Shown here piece by piece: positions 1 through 8,098 of a DNA stretch of 64,000 nucleotides. A program made the translations under genes and the position numbers. The notes below the pieces were generated by a model. It saw only the letters and a program-made list of their open reading frames with translations, was not told where the DNA came from and made no database searches. The stretch covers positions 4,867,501 through 4,931,500 of the forward strand of contig NZ_FNTA01000004.1 in NCBI RefSeq assembly GCF_900105055.1, read 5' to 3'. Source of the stretch: Amycolatopsis lurida. Its GTDB lineage: Bacteria > Actinomycetota > Actinomycetes > Mycobacteriales > Pseudonocardiaceae. The stretch's first letter is position 1, and the number at the start of each line of letters is the position of its first letter.

Positions 1-1
1 A

Positions 2-2269
2 CTGGGCAGGCACGCGGAATTGATCGTCGAGCTCAGCCCGCTCGTCCGGGCGAACCCGCTCGCCGAGCGCACGGCCGGTCAGCTGATGCGCGCGCTCTAC
101 CACGCCGGCCGCCGCGGCGACGCGCTCGAGCTCTACCGCACGGTGTCCAGGGCGACCCTGCGCACGCTCGGCGTCGAACCCGGCGCGGACCTGCGCTGGC
201 TGCACGAACGCGTCCTCAACGACGATCTGCCGGTCAAGGTCGCCGCGGAACCGAAGGCCGAGGCGGCGCCCGTCCAGCAACTGCCGCCCGCGGTGCCGAA
301 CCTCGCCGGACGCGAGACCGATCTGGCCTGGCTCGACGAACTCGCCGAGCGGGCCGAAGCGGGTGAGACCGCGGTCGGCGTGGTCACCGGGACGGCCGGG
401 ATCGGCAAGAGCAGCCTGGTGGTGTGGTGGGCGCATCGCGCGGGCCGCCGCTTCCCCGACGGCATCCTTTTCGCCTCGCTGCGGGGTTTCGACCCGCACC
501 ATCCGCCGCTGGAGCCCGCCGACCTGCTCACCCAGTTCCTGCTCGGGCTCGGCGTCCCGGCCGAGGGCGTCCCGGAACAGGTCCACGAACGCGTCGCCCT
601 CTACCGCTCGATGATCGCCGGACGCCGGATGCTGGTCATTCTCGACAACGCCCGGAGCGCCGAGCAGGTCCGGCCGTTGCTGCCGCCCGGTTCGCGGTCG
701 ATGACGCTGGTGACCAGCCGCTCCCGGCTCGACGGGCTCGCCGTGTCCAACGCCGCCAAACTGCGGGTGCTCGGCACCCTCGCTCCCGGCGACGCCGTGC
801 GGCTGATCGAGGAACTCGCCGGGCCCGCCGGTTTCGACCTCAACCACGCGCTCGCCCGGCTCTGCGGCTATCTCCCGCTGGCGCTGCGGATCGCGGGTGC
901 CCGGCTCGCCGCCAGCGCGCAGTGGTCCGCGCAGGATCTGGTCGACGAACTCGGCAACGAACGGACCAGGCTGGCCGCCCTCGACGTCGAAGGCCCGGAC
1001 GACGGTGTCCGCGCGGCGTTCGACGTCTCGTTCCGGGGGCTGCCGCCGGAGGTCGCGAACACTTTCCTGCGGCTCGGCGTGGTCCAGTGCGTTTCGGCCG
1101 GTTCGCATCTGACGGCGGCGATCGGCGGGATCACCGTCGCCGAGGCGCGGCGGCATCTGCGGGTGCTCGCCGCGCACAACCTGCTCGCCGAAACCGGCCG
1201 CGACTCTTTCGTCCCGCACGACCTCGTGCGCTTGTTCCTCCGTGAACTGGCGGAGAACGAACTCGACGAGACCGACCGGGAGGACGTCCTGTCGCGCTCG
1301 GTGCGGTTCTATCAGGCCGTCGCCGACCGGGCCCGGCGCAAGATGCTGCGGATCGTCGACCCGCTCGACTTCACCGGGGCGCTGACCGACGCACAGACGC
1401 CCCCGCTCGGTTCCTTCGACGAGGCGCAGGACTGGTTCACCGCGGAATGGGAGAACCTGATCGAGGTCCTCGAAGCCGCCCGTGCCGCCGGACGGCACGA
1501 CGACGTCTGGCGGCTGGCCAGGGTCGCGCACACCTATCGCGCGGTGTACCCGCTGCTCGACGAGTGGACGCGGCTGGTCGCGATCGGGCTGGAGGCCGCC
1601 GAGCGATCCGGCGACGTCCTCGGCCGGTGCTGGATGCTGATCTCCCGCTGCGCCATCGCGCTCACCTTCGAGCTGCCGCAGGGCTGCCTCGCCGACGCCG
1701 AACGCGCGCTGGAACTCGCGACCGCGATCGGCGACGACCGGCTGATCGTCTCGGCGAACATCCATCTCGGCTCCGCGCTGACCCTGCTGGGACGGCACGA
1801 CGAGGCGATCAGGACGCTGCGGCGGGCGGTCGAGGAGACCGAGCGGACCGGCGATCTCGAATTGCGCGGCCAGGCACTCAACAACTGCGCCGAGGCCGAA
1901 AAGCGGGCAGGCCGGTTCATCGAGGCGATCGGGCATCAGGTCGCCTCGCTGGACATCGACCGGACCCTCGGCGACGAAAGCTACGTCGTCGTCTCGCTGA
2001 ACAATCTGGCCGAATTGAGCATGCGGATCGGCGAACTCGCGGCGGCCGAGCGGTACGTGTGGGAAGCCGTGGATTTGACGATCAGCAGGCGGTTCGTCCT
2101 TCAGGAGGGCGTCCTGCGGCTGACGCTGGGCCGGGTGCTGCGGGCCGGGTCGGATGTGGACGGTGCCCGCGAACAATTCGCGCTCGCGCTGAAGATCCTC
2201 GCGGACGTCAATCCCAAGCTCGCCACACTGGTCCGTGCGGAACTCACCGACCTCGACGAAAGTCCGTGA
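2..2269 (+). CDS. AfsR/SARP-type regulator with BTAD, NB-ARC and TPR regions (5' end outside window)
   Basis: The frame is open to the window edge, so the gene starts upstream and the amino-terminal winged-helix DNA-binding domain is missing here. The first 75 visible residues are the end of a bacterial transcriptional activation (BTAD) domain, with the motif ALELYRTVSRATLRTLGVEP. An NB-ARC-type P-loop follows (GTAGIGKSSLV), then a Walker B stretch (RRMLVILDN) and a sensor-like TLVTSRSRL. The last third, from about residue 480, is helical and TPR-like, with repeats rich in Ala, Leu and Arg. The family couples ATP binding and oligomerisation to activation of secondary-metabolism or morphology promoters. 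Its target cannot be read from the sequence. It ends in TGA and converges on the DUF4190 gene. A paralogue lies at 47521-50343. Confidence 0.9.
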   Translation: MGRHAELIVELSPLVRANPLAERTAGQLMRALYHAGRRGDALELYRTVSRATLRTLGVEPGADLRWLHERVLNDDLPVKVAAEPKAEAAPVQQLPPAVPNLAGRETDLAWLDELAERAEAGETAVGVVTGTAGIGKSSLVVWWAHRAGRRFPDGILFASLRGFDPHHPPLEPADLLTQFLLGLGVPAEGVPEQVHERVALYRSMIAGRRMLVILDNARSAEQVRPLLPPGSRSMTLVTSRSRLDGLAVSNAAKLRVLGTLAPGDAVRLIEELAGPAGFDLNHALARLCGYLPLALRIAGARLAASAQWSAQDLVDELGNERTRLAALDVEGPDDGVRAAFDVSFRGLPPEVANTFLRLGVVQCVSAGSHLTAAIGGITVAEARRHLRVLAAHNLLAETGRDSFVPHDLVRLFLRELAENELDETDREDVLSRSVRFYQAVADRARRKMLRIVDPLDFTGALTDAQTPPLGSFDEAQDWFTAEWENLIEVLEAARAAGRHDDVWRLARVAHTYRAVYPLLDEWTRLVAIGLEAAERSGDVLGRCWMLISRCAIALTFELPQGCLADAERALELATAIGDDRLIVSANIHLGSALTLLGRHDEAIRTLRRAVEETERTGDLELRGQALNNCAEAEKRAGRFIEAIGHQVASLDIDRTLGDESYVVVSLNNLAELSMRIGELAAAERYVWEAVDLTISRRFVLQEGVLRLTLGRVLRAGSDVDGAREQFALALKILADVNPKLATLVRAELTDLDESP

Positions 2270-2480
2270 GTGATCCTTAGCGGATTCTTAGTGGCCTCGC
2301 CGCGCACGCGCGTAGGGTCCGATTCAGTGTCGATCGAGCCCTAGGGGAGGGGCACGCGGTAGTGATCGGCGCTCGGGCGGCCCGTTCCGGGCCCGTCTGA
2401 AGAGCCGCCAGGAGCGGCTCGTGGCGGTCCGGCCGGTGGAGGTGGGGGCGATACCGGCCGGCCGCCAGGCGGCACCCCCG

Positions 2481-2540
2481 CGTTCCGTCCTCTGGATGCG
2501 GTCCTTGCGCGTGCGACTACCGCATCCAGAGGACGAAACG
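2481..2540. terminator. long inverted repeat at a convergent junction
   Basis: The arms 2481-2502 and 2519-2540 are complementary over 22 bp with one mismatch, around a 16-nt loop. The repeat lies between the ends of the AfsR-type gene (plus) and the DUF4190 gene (minus). There is no U-run, so it is read as a bidirectional hairpin terminator of the actinobacterial kind. The arm sequence is not shared with the other repeats in the window. Confidence 0.7.
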
Positions 2541-2546
2541 CACGGA

Positions 2547-3197
2547 TCAGCCGGTGCCGGCGGTGCACAGGGCGATGGTCTGGCCCTTGTTCTCCGCCAC
2601 CTTCTTGCCGTTGACCAGGATCGTGCAGGCGATCTGGTTGCTGACCGTCGAGTTCCGGGTGTCCGCGGTGACGGTGAGCAGGTAGTCGCCCGAGTTGAAG
2701 GACGCCGTGCCGCGCCATTCGTCGGTGCTGGCCGGGGTCGTCTCGGTCCGCTGGTCGTTGAGCGAGCCGTACCGGATGGTCGCGCCACCGGAGGCGCTGA
2801 CGACGAACTCGACGGTGTTCTTGTCCCCGGCGACCGCCGGGACGTGCAGTCCCGACTCGCCGGTAGCGAAGAAACTGGTGTAGACCAGTAACCCGGCCGC
2901 GGCCAGAAGTCCGGCGATCGAAAGCGCGAGCCCCGCGATCCCCATTCCCTTCTTGTCCGCTTCACCCTTCTTGATTTTGGTCAAACCGATCACGGAAAGA
3001 ATCAAACCGGTCACGGCGAGCGGCCATGCGGCGACTCCGGCGACCGGGACGAAGGCGACCCCGAGTGCCGCCAGTCCGACCAGGAAACCCGCGATGACCA
3101 GGCCGTTCTTGGGTTTGCGGTGACGTGTTCCGTGCGCGGCGAACCCCGGGCCGTAGCGGGTGGCAGGCGGGTGCGGGAGAGGTGGATCGGTCGGCAT
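2547..3197 (-). CDS. DUF4190 membrane protein with MmpS-like extracellular domain
   Basis: This is a 216-residue protein. A short proline-rich cytoplasmic start and a basic stretch (HRKPKNG) are followed by a DUF4190-type pair of membrane segments at about 33-70 (VIAGFLVGLAALGVAFVPVA) and then a third at about 83-107. The remaining 110 residues lie outside the membrane and have the beta-strand pattern of MmpS-type domains, ending in ANQIACTILVNGKKVAE-like strands with one Cys in each of the last two strands (a possible disulfide). The ATG at 3197 has GAAAGGG six bases upstream. Function is unknown; the family is common in actinobacterial envelopes. The gene stands alone, with its own leader of about 160 bp. 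Confidence 0.75.
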   Translation of the reverse strand: MPTDPPLPHPPATRYGPGFAAHGTRHRKPKNGLVIAGFLVGLAALGVAFVPVAGVAAWPLAVTGLILSVIGLTKIKKGEADKKGMGIAGLALSIAGLLAAAGLLVYTSFFATGESGLHVPAVAGDKNTVEFVVSASGGATIRYGSLNDQRTETTPASTDEWRGTASFNSGDYLLTVTADTRNSTVSNQIACTILVNGKKVAENKGQTIALCTAGTG

Positions 3198-3358
3198 ACA
3201 TGCCCTTTCGGAGGGTTCCGTCCGAAGACGTTAACCCATCGTTCGGGGGAATGGCCGAAATTGTTACCTGCCGGAAAAAGTCACCATTCAACGATGATCA
3301 AGCGGTCACCGATATTTTCTGACGAGAATTGCGGCATCGCCGAATGTCGGAAACCCGA

Positions 3359-4243
3359 TCACTGATCGAACAGGTTGACTTCCGGGGTGATCTCCAGCAG
3401 TTCGTGCACCGGGCGGCCGCGGCGGCCGTCGATGGTCGTGGTGCGCACGACGCGCAGCCGCGCGGTCACCGGCCGGTCCAGATTCTCCTTGATCTCGTCG
3501 AGCAGATCCGGCGCGACCGCGCCCTGGATCGTGCCGCCCGATTCGCGTTCGAGATAGAAGATCCGGCGCCGCGTGCGGACGCCGTCCAGCCTGCCGCTGA
3601 CCGTCTCGTAACCGACGGCCTCACGGGACTCGCGCAGGCTTCCGGACAGGATCCGAGCCTGTTCGGTGGTCATGCTGCGGGTCAGCTCGTCGCCGGCGGT
3701 GGGGGTCAGCGCCATGCCGATCCCGGCGTGCTTGCTGACCGCGTTGACGATGTCGCTGACCGCGTTGCGCACGGTGTCGCGCTGCAGCAGCACCGCGTCC
3801 AGCGCGCCGTCGTCGGAGCCGTTGGCGGGCAGGAAGTCGCACAGTTCCTTGACCGCGCGTTCGGACAGCGACTCGATCCCGTCGTGGATGAGCGCGTCGT
3901 CGAGCGCCGGTTCCGGGAAGCCGAAGAAGATCGCGTTGCCCGCCTGTCCACGCTGGATCAGCGGGGCCTTCTCGCGGTCCGCCGGCTGGACGAAGGTCAC
4001 CTCGCCCGACGGGTTCCGGATGATGTGCCCGATCTTCGCCGTCGCGTCCTGCAAAGCGCGGCTGATGTCGGAGAAGGTGTACGCGTCCAGATGCGACTCG
4101 CCGAGCACGGACACGCGAAGCAGCGGCGACCGTGATGTGCGCTCGAACTTGGCGTACGCGGCCATCGCCGACGCGCGCGCGAGGTCGTCGAGCCAAGTGC
4201 CGCCGGGGATCTCGTCGGCGATACGCCGGAATTCGTTCCTCAC
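3359..4243 (-). CDS. protein of unknown function, second gene of a coupled pair
   Basis: This 294-residue protein matches no family I can name with confidence. The GTG start at 4243 was chosen because it overlaps the TGA of the upstream gene by four bases (GTGA), and the protein-like sequence begins there (VRNEFRRIADEIPGGTWLDD). An in-frame extension upstream reads as a shadow of the other gene. The protein is soluble, has no membrane segment, and mixes acidic helices with beta strands near the C-terminus (RRRIFYLERESGG, TARLRVVRTTTIDGRRG). Conserved-looking features are a PADREKAPLIQRGQ stretch at about 130 and a helix rich in Asp near 185. Translational coupling implies that it acts together with the upstream nucleotidyltransferase-like protein. 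Confidence 0.7.
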   Translation of the reverse strand: MRNEFRRIADEIPGGTWLDDLARASAMAAYAKFERTSRSPLLRVSVLGESHLDAYTFSDISRALQDATAKIGHIIRNPSGEVTFVQPADREKAPLIQRGQAGNAIFFGFPEPALDDALIHDGIESLSERAVKELCDFLPANGSDDGALDAVLLQRDTVRNAVSDIVNAVSKHAGIGMALTPTAGDELTRSMTTEQARILSGSLRESREAVGYETVSGRLDGVRTRRRIFYLERESGGTIQGAVAPDLLDEIKENLDRPVTARLRVVRTTTIDGRRGRPVHELLEITPEVNLFDQ

Positions 4244-4716
4244 CAGATCACTTCCGGAATTCCCCTGCCACCCGATGCCCACACTTCTTCCCAGATCTCC
4301 TCGTCGCCGGGGCGGCAGAGGAACCCGTCGAGCATGCCGCCGACGGGCTGGACCTGGTCCAGGTACATGGCGGGCTGGCCGACGATGACCCCGCGCAAGG
4401 TCAGCAGCCCGTACAGCGCCGAGCGGCCCGTGTCGTCGAGCCGTTTGAGCGCGCCCCATTCGTCCGGGATCAGCACCACGTCGAGCCCGACCGGCGCGTG
4501 CGGGGTCCTGGCGGTCAGATCGCCGCCGATCCACGCGCGGCCGGTCGGCATGATCCGCCGGGCCACACCGAGGTAACTGTTCAGCGCGCTGAACAGGATT
4601 TCACGGTCGTTCTGGTGCGGCGCGTCGAAGACCAGCCGCTCGTAGACGTCGGCCAGATCGGCGGGATGGCGGCCAGGAGGCAGCAGGTTGTGCGGCGTCC
4701 AATAGGGGAGCGCCAA
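4240..4716 (-). CDS. small nucleotidyltransferase-like protein (DUF6932-like), first gene of a coupled pair
   Basis: This is a 158-residue protein with a TTG start at 4716, supported by AAGGAGG six bases upstream. Residues 50-85 read GRAWIGGDLTARTPHAPVGL followed by DVVLIP. This resembles the G-G-S/T...D-hydrophobic-D core of minimal nucleotidyltransferases and DUF6932 proteins, but the first acidic residue of the usual D-x-D pair appears to be missing or replaced. The resemblance is my reading by eye and is not certain. The C-terminal part is acidic and rich in Trp (DEEIWEEVWASGG). Its TGA overlaps the GTG of the next gene by four bases. The pair could be a toxin-antitoxin-like or defence-related unit, but nothing in the sequence proves this. 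Confidence 0.65.
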   Translation of the reverse strand: MALPYWTPHNLLPPGRHPADLADVYERLVFDAPHQNDREILFSALNSYLGVARRIMPTGRAWIGGDLTARTPHAPVGLDVVLIPDEWGALKRLDDTGRSALYGLLTLRGVIVGQPAMYLDQVQPVGGMLDGFLCRPGDEEIWEEVWASGGRGIPEVIW

Positions 4717-4807
4717 TCGGAGCCTCCTTCGTGTGCCGGAGCTCCCGATCGAAGAAACGTACCCGGCTTCCCGCTCACAGTGCGTAGCCGAATTTACCAG
4801 GCGAGTG

Positions 4808-5236
4808 TCAGCCGCCCTGCCCCGGCCGGTGCCCGGCGGGCGGCCAGTCCTCGTCGCTCGGCCAGACGGGTTCGGGTTCGTGACCGCCCTCGCCGTTCCG
4901 GGCGGCCGGTTCCGGCGGCTCCGGGTGGTAGGCCCGCACCGGTTCCGGCGTCAGCTGGCCCTCGCGGTGGCCTTCCGCCTCCTGGTCGTACGGCTCGTCG
5001 TCGTCCTGGATCCGCGCGGGCGGGAGGAACTGCGTCCGTTCGGTGGAGAGCAGCTCGGGCACGGGTTCGGGCTCCGGCTCGGCCGGGACCGGTGCCGGGC
5101 GCTCCGGCTCGCGGGCCACCGGTTCCGCGGCCGGTCGCTCACGTCGTTCGCCGCGCATCAACAGCCAGGTGACGCCGCAGCCGAGGGCGAACGAGATGAG
5201 CAGCCAGAGCCAGATCTGCCCGAAGAGCCAGAGCAT
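4808..5236 (-). CDS. small membrane-anchored acidic protein (ArfC-like position)
   Basis: This is a 142-residue protein with one amino-terminal membrane segment (FGQIWLWLLISFALGCGVTW, about 5-25). A long low-complexity tail rich in Pro, Glu and Arg follows and is probably disordered. It starts seven bases after the stop of the OmpA-family gene and so forms an operon with it. In M. tuberculosis the OmpA-family gene ompATb (Rv0899) is followed by two small membrane-protein genes, Rv0900 and Rv0901. The arrangement and the single anchor fit that picture, but this tail is too simple for homology to be claimed by eye. Confidence 0.7.
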   Translation of the reverse strand: MLWLFGQIWLWLLISFALGCGVTWLLMRGERRERPAAEPVAREPERPAPVPAEPEPEPVPELLSTERTQFLPPARIQDDDEPYDQEAEGHREGQLTPEPVRAYHPEPPEPAARNGEGGHEPEPVWPSDEDWPPAGHRPGQGG

Positions 5237-5243
5237 CAGGCCA

Positions 5244-5960
5244 TCACCTCTGTTCTGCCGTGATGTCGACGCGGCGGCCCTCGCCGCTCGCGCCTTCGGA
5301 GTTCCTGCGCTGGGTGGAGTACGCCTGGTCGCGTTTGACCCCGTTGCGTTCGAGCAGCCGCTCGACCGTCAGCGCCCGGTTCAGCGCGAGTTTGCGGTCC
5401 GAACCGGTCGCGACCGACCCGGTGATCCGGAATCGCAGTTCGCGGGGCGCGTCCGTGAGCAGCTTCGCGATCTCCAGCGCGCCGCGTTCGCCGTCGGCGG
5501 TGAGTTCGGTGGTGTCCGGTTCGAACGTGATCGGCGTGGCCGCCAGCAGGCGGTCGATCTCGGCCTGGAAACCCGCCTTGTCCACCGGCTTGGCCGACGT
5601 CGGCGTGGGGCTGGGCGGCGGGCTTGGGGGCGGCCGGCTCGGCGGCTCGCCGCTGGTCGTCACCGGCCCCGCGGGCGGGGCGGTGTCACCGGAGATCTCG
5701 ACCGTCCGGACCCCGTCGATGCGCTGGATGGCGTCCATCGCCTGTGCGGCCTTGTTCGGCGGGAAGCCGGTGAGGTTCGCGTCGCGGCCGGAGAAGCTCA
5801 CCTGGCCACCGGAGACGCCGACGTCGGCGAGCGCGTTCTTCGCACGCGCGGTCAGCTCGGCCTCGATGTCGTCGGAGGCCGACCAGACGGTGATCGCCGT
5901 CAAGGCGAGCGTGACCAGCAGCGCTGTAGGCAGCAAGCGGCTCCAGCGTGTACCGGGCAT
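5244..5960 (-). CDS. BON plus OmpA-domain envelope protein (OmpATb/ArfA-like)
   Basis: This 238-residue protein has an amino-terminal hydrophobic anchor (about 8-28, LLPTALLVTLALTAITVW). A BON-like segment follows (about 35-95, with VSFSGRDANLTG), then a Pro/Ser linker and a C-terminal OmpA domain (about 150-238, with PITFEPDTTELTADG and LALNRALTVERLLERNGV). The order anchor-BON-OmpA is that of M. tuberculosis OmpATb. The OmpA part is expected to bind peptidoglycan. Family members have been described as pores or as acid-response factors, and neither role can be assigned here. It is the first gene of a two-gene operon with the 4808-5236 gene. Confidence 0.82.
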   Translation of the reverse strand: MPGTRWSRLLPTALLVTLALTAITVWSASDDIEAELTARAKNALADVGVSGGQVSFSGRDANLTGFPPNKAAQAMDAIQRIDGVRTVEISGDTAPPAGPVTTSGEPPSRPPPSPPPSPTPTSAKPVDKAGFQAEIDRLLAATPITFEPDTTELTADGERGALEIAKLLTDAPRELRFRITGSVATGSDRKLALNRALTVERLLERNGVKRDQAYSTQRRNSEGASGEGRRVDITAEQR

Positions 5961-6151
5961 GAAGGGACTGTAAGCCGCGCCCGACCGGTTGGCGAACCGG
6001 CTTTCAGCACTTCCGGTCCAACGTCCTGCGCTCTTCGCGAGGTACCGCGCACCCGGTCTGGCCTGCGACGTCGCCGCGTTCCCTCGTGGGCCCCGGATGC
6101 CGCGCCGGTGTACCGGGCGGTCAGTACATGACCCTTCTGGGTGACACCGTC

Positions 6152-6210
6152 AAGTACGTGAAGGCCCCCTTCACCGCGCTGGACGCTATGAAGGGGGCCT
6201 TCACGTACTT
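6152..6210. repeat. family A inverted repeat, copy 1
   Basis: The arms 6152-6173 and 6189-6210 match perfectly over 22 bp around a 15-nt loop. The arm begins AAGTACGTGAAGGCCCCC. The repeat sits just after the stop of the SGNH hydrolase gene. The same sequence recurs at 35145-35201 and 61081-61139. Confidence 0.9.
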
Positions 6211-6218
6211 GCCGAGGC

Positions 6219-7058
6219 TCAGCTCGCGTGGTGGTGGATCTCCCGCAGATCCGTGGCGGGCAGGGTGACGCCCGTCGGCTCGATCTGCTCCAGCGGGAGC
6301 AGCGGCGCGAGCTCCGGGCGCTTCGGGGACAGGCCGTCGCCCATGGACTCGCCCTTGAGCTGACGGCGGATCCACGGCAGCAGGTGCGCCTTCGTCCACT
6401 CGAGGTCCGAGCGGCGCGACGTGATCCAAGTGCTCGGCTCCTCGGACGCCGGCCACGGCTCACGCCAGTCGTCGGCGACCGGGACGCCGAGGACCTCGGC
6501 CGCGCGCAGCGCGATCCGCCGGTGGGCCTCGGGGGTGAAGTGCAGCCGGTCGTCGCTCCAGGCGCGGCGGTCGTGCAGCGGGGCCATCGCCCACATGTCG
6601 ACCATCTTGGCGCCGTGCCGGTCGGCGATCGCCCACAGATGCGCGTTGTAGATGCCGACCTTCCCCCGCAGGACGTGCATCACGGACAGGTACTTGGTGT
6701 CCGGCCCGTTGAAGATGAGCACCGGGATCCCGGCCTCGCGCAGCTTGGCGACCCCCGCCTCCAGCCGCGCGGCGACGGCGTCCACGTCCGCGCCGGGCAC
6801 GATGATGTCGTTGCCGCCCGCGCACAGGGTGACCAGGTCGGGCTTCACCGCGAGGGCGATCGGGAGCTGCTCTTCGAGGATCTCGTCGAGCATCTTCCCG
6901 CGGAGGGCGAGGTTCGCGTACTGGAAGTCGGGCCTGCCTTCGGCGAGGATCTCCGCCAGCCTGTCCGCCCAGCCCCTGAAGCTGCCGTCGGGCAAGCCGT
7001 CGTTGAGTCCTTCGGTGAAGCTGTCACCGATCGCCACGTAGCTGTCGAATCCGTACAC
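6219..7058 (-). CDS. SGNH/GDSL-family hydrolase
   Basis: This 279-residue enzyme opens with the block I motif AIGDSFTEG, which carries the nucleophilic Ser. A Gly-containing block II (ANLALRGK), block III CAGGNDI and a C-terminal DDRLHFTPEAH follow; the last supplies the catalytic Asp and His. The family hydrolyses ester bonds in lipids, acyl groups or cell-wall acetyl groups, and the substrate here is unknown. No signal peptide is visible, so it is probably cytoplasmic. The GTG at 7058 was chosen because GGAAGGGG lies about eight bases upstream and the family sequence starts there; an open extension to 7139 is ignored. It is monocistronic, with a family A palindrome directly after its stop. 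Confidence 0.88.
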   Translation of the reverse strand: MYGFDSYVAIGDSFTEGLNDGLPDGSFRGWADRLAEILAEGRPDFQYANLALRGKMLDEILEEQLPIALAVKPDLVTLCAGGNDIIVPGADVDAVAARLEAGVAKLREAGIPVLIFNGPDTKYLSVMHVLRGKVGIYNAHLWAIADRHGAKMVDMWAMAPLHDRRAWSDDRLHFTPEAHRRIALRAAEVLGVPVADDWREPWPASEEPSTWITSRRSDLEWTKAHLLPWIRRQLKGESMGDGLSPKRPELAPLLPLEQIEPTGVTLPATDLREIHHHAS

Positions 7059-7330
7059 GTTGGGTCCCCTTCCGTCCGTGTGCCCCCGGTGGTACTTGTA
7101 CACCACAACCAACAGCCGTGAGCGCCCCTGCAATCCCACCCGGCCGAAACCCTTGGTTCAGCCCGTTGACACAGTCTCTTATTTTGTCGGACGTCCATGC
7201 ATCTCCATTACGGGGATGTACACTCCTGGGCTGCGTGGATTCCCCTCAAGTGGACGTAAACCGGACACCTCGTGTGGCGAACATCTCCCCGCCCGGGTGT
7301 TCCGGCTCATAGATCCGGCAGGCTGTAAGG

Positions 7331-8014
7331 GTGACCTCACGACCCTCGCGCGAGTCGCTCGCCCAGATCCTCGGCGGGCGGCGAGGCGCCATCGACGCGA
7401 GCATCCCGCCCGCGGCCTTCGTCCTCGGCTGGCTGATCGCCGGCCAGTCGATCGCCTGGGGCGCCGGGGTGGCCATCGGGGTGGCGGTGCTGCTCGGCGT
7501 GTACCGGGTCGCGCGCGGCGACAAGGCCCGCGCGGTCGTGGTGAGCCTCGCGGCGGTGATCGCCGCCGCGCTGATCGCCCTGCACACCGGCCGCGCCGAA
7601 GACTTCTTCCTCATCCAGCTGCTGTCCAATGTGGCCAGCGCGCTGCTGTGGGCGGCCAGCATCGTGGTCCGGTGGCCGTTGCTCGGCGTCGTGGTGGGGC
7701 TCGTCATCGGGCAGAAGACCCGCTGGCGCCGTGATCCCGCGTTGCTGCGCGCGTATTCGCGGGCGAGCTGGGTGTGGGTCTTCCTCCAGTACACGCTGCG
7801 GGTCGTCGTGTACGGCTCGCTGTGGTGGAGCGGGCAGGTGGTCGCGCTCGGCATCGCGCGGACGGTGCTCTCCTGGCCGCTGGTCGCGGTGACGGTCGCC
7901 GTGAGCGGCTGGGTGCTGTACCGCACGCTGCCGCCGGAACATCCCGGCCTGCGGGTGGTAGAGGAGAACGGGGATCCCTCGGATTCCGCGCCCGGCGGGC
8001 TGCCCAGGACATAA
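7331..8014 (+). CDS. DUF3159 multi-pass membrane protein
   Basis: This is a 227-residue protein with about five to six hydrophobic helices: roughly 24-42, 43-58, 66-84, 93-124, 143-165 and 175-193. The DUF3159 signature is the start (SLAQILGGRRGAIDASIPP) and the charged loop QKTRWRRDP that precedes the last helices. The C-terminus is short, polar and cytoplasmic. The function of the family is not established; it is restricted mainly to Actinobacteria. The GTG start is followed by TSRPSRESL. The ribosome-binding site is weak (TAAGG directly upstream), so the start may be leaderless or slightly different. Confidence 0.82.
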   Translation: MTSRPSRESLAQILGGRRGAIDASIPPAAFVLGWLIAGQSIAWGAGVAIGVAVLLGVYRVARGDKARAVVVSLAAVIAAALIALHTGRAEDFFLIQLLSNVASALLWAASIVVRWPLLGVVVGLVIGQKTRWRRDPALLRAYSRASWVWVFLQYTLRVVVYGSLWWSGQVVALGIARTVLSWPLVAVTVAVSGWVLYRTLPPEHPGLRVVEENGDPSDSAPGGLPRT

Positions 8015-8016
8015 GG

Positions 8017-8049
8017 CGGCCCCCGGCGAGGGGGGAGGGTCCGGGGGCC
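8017..8049. terminator. GC-rich hairpin at a convergent junction
   Basis: GGCCCCCGG and CCGGGGGCC face each other just after the stop of the DUF3159 gene, inside the 84-bp gap before the convergent kinase gene. It is a likely terminator. The arms are about 9-10 bp. Confidence 0.6.
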
Positions 8050-8098
8050 GGGTCCTACGGTACCCGGAGTTCGGCCCCGGAGTCGATGGTTTGGTCTT

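Noticed and set aside
3359..4534. A longer version of the unknown protein starting at 4534
   Set aside because: The extra 97 residues are an out-of-frame reading of the upstream gene. The GTG at 4243 gives the coupled GTGA overlap.
7166..7171. TTGACA as a -35 box upstream of the DUF3159 gene
   Set aside because: No acceptable -10 hexamer lies 16-19 bases downstream, and the gene start is 160 bp away.
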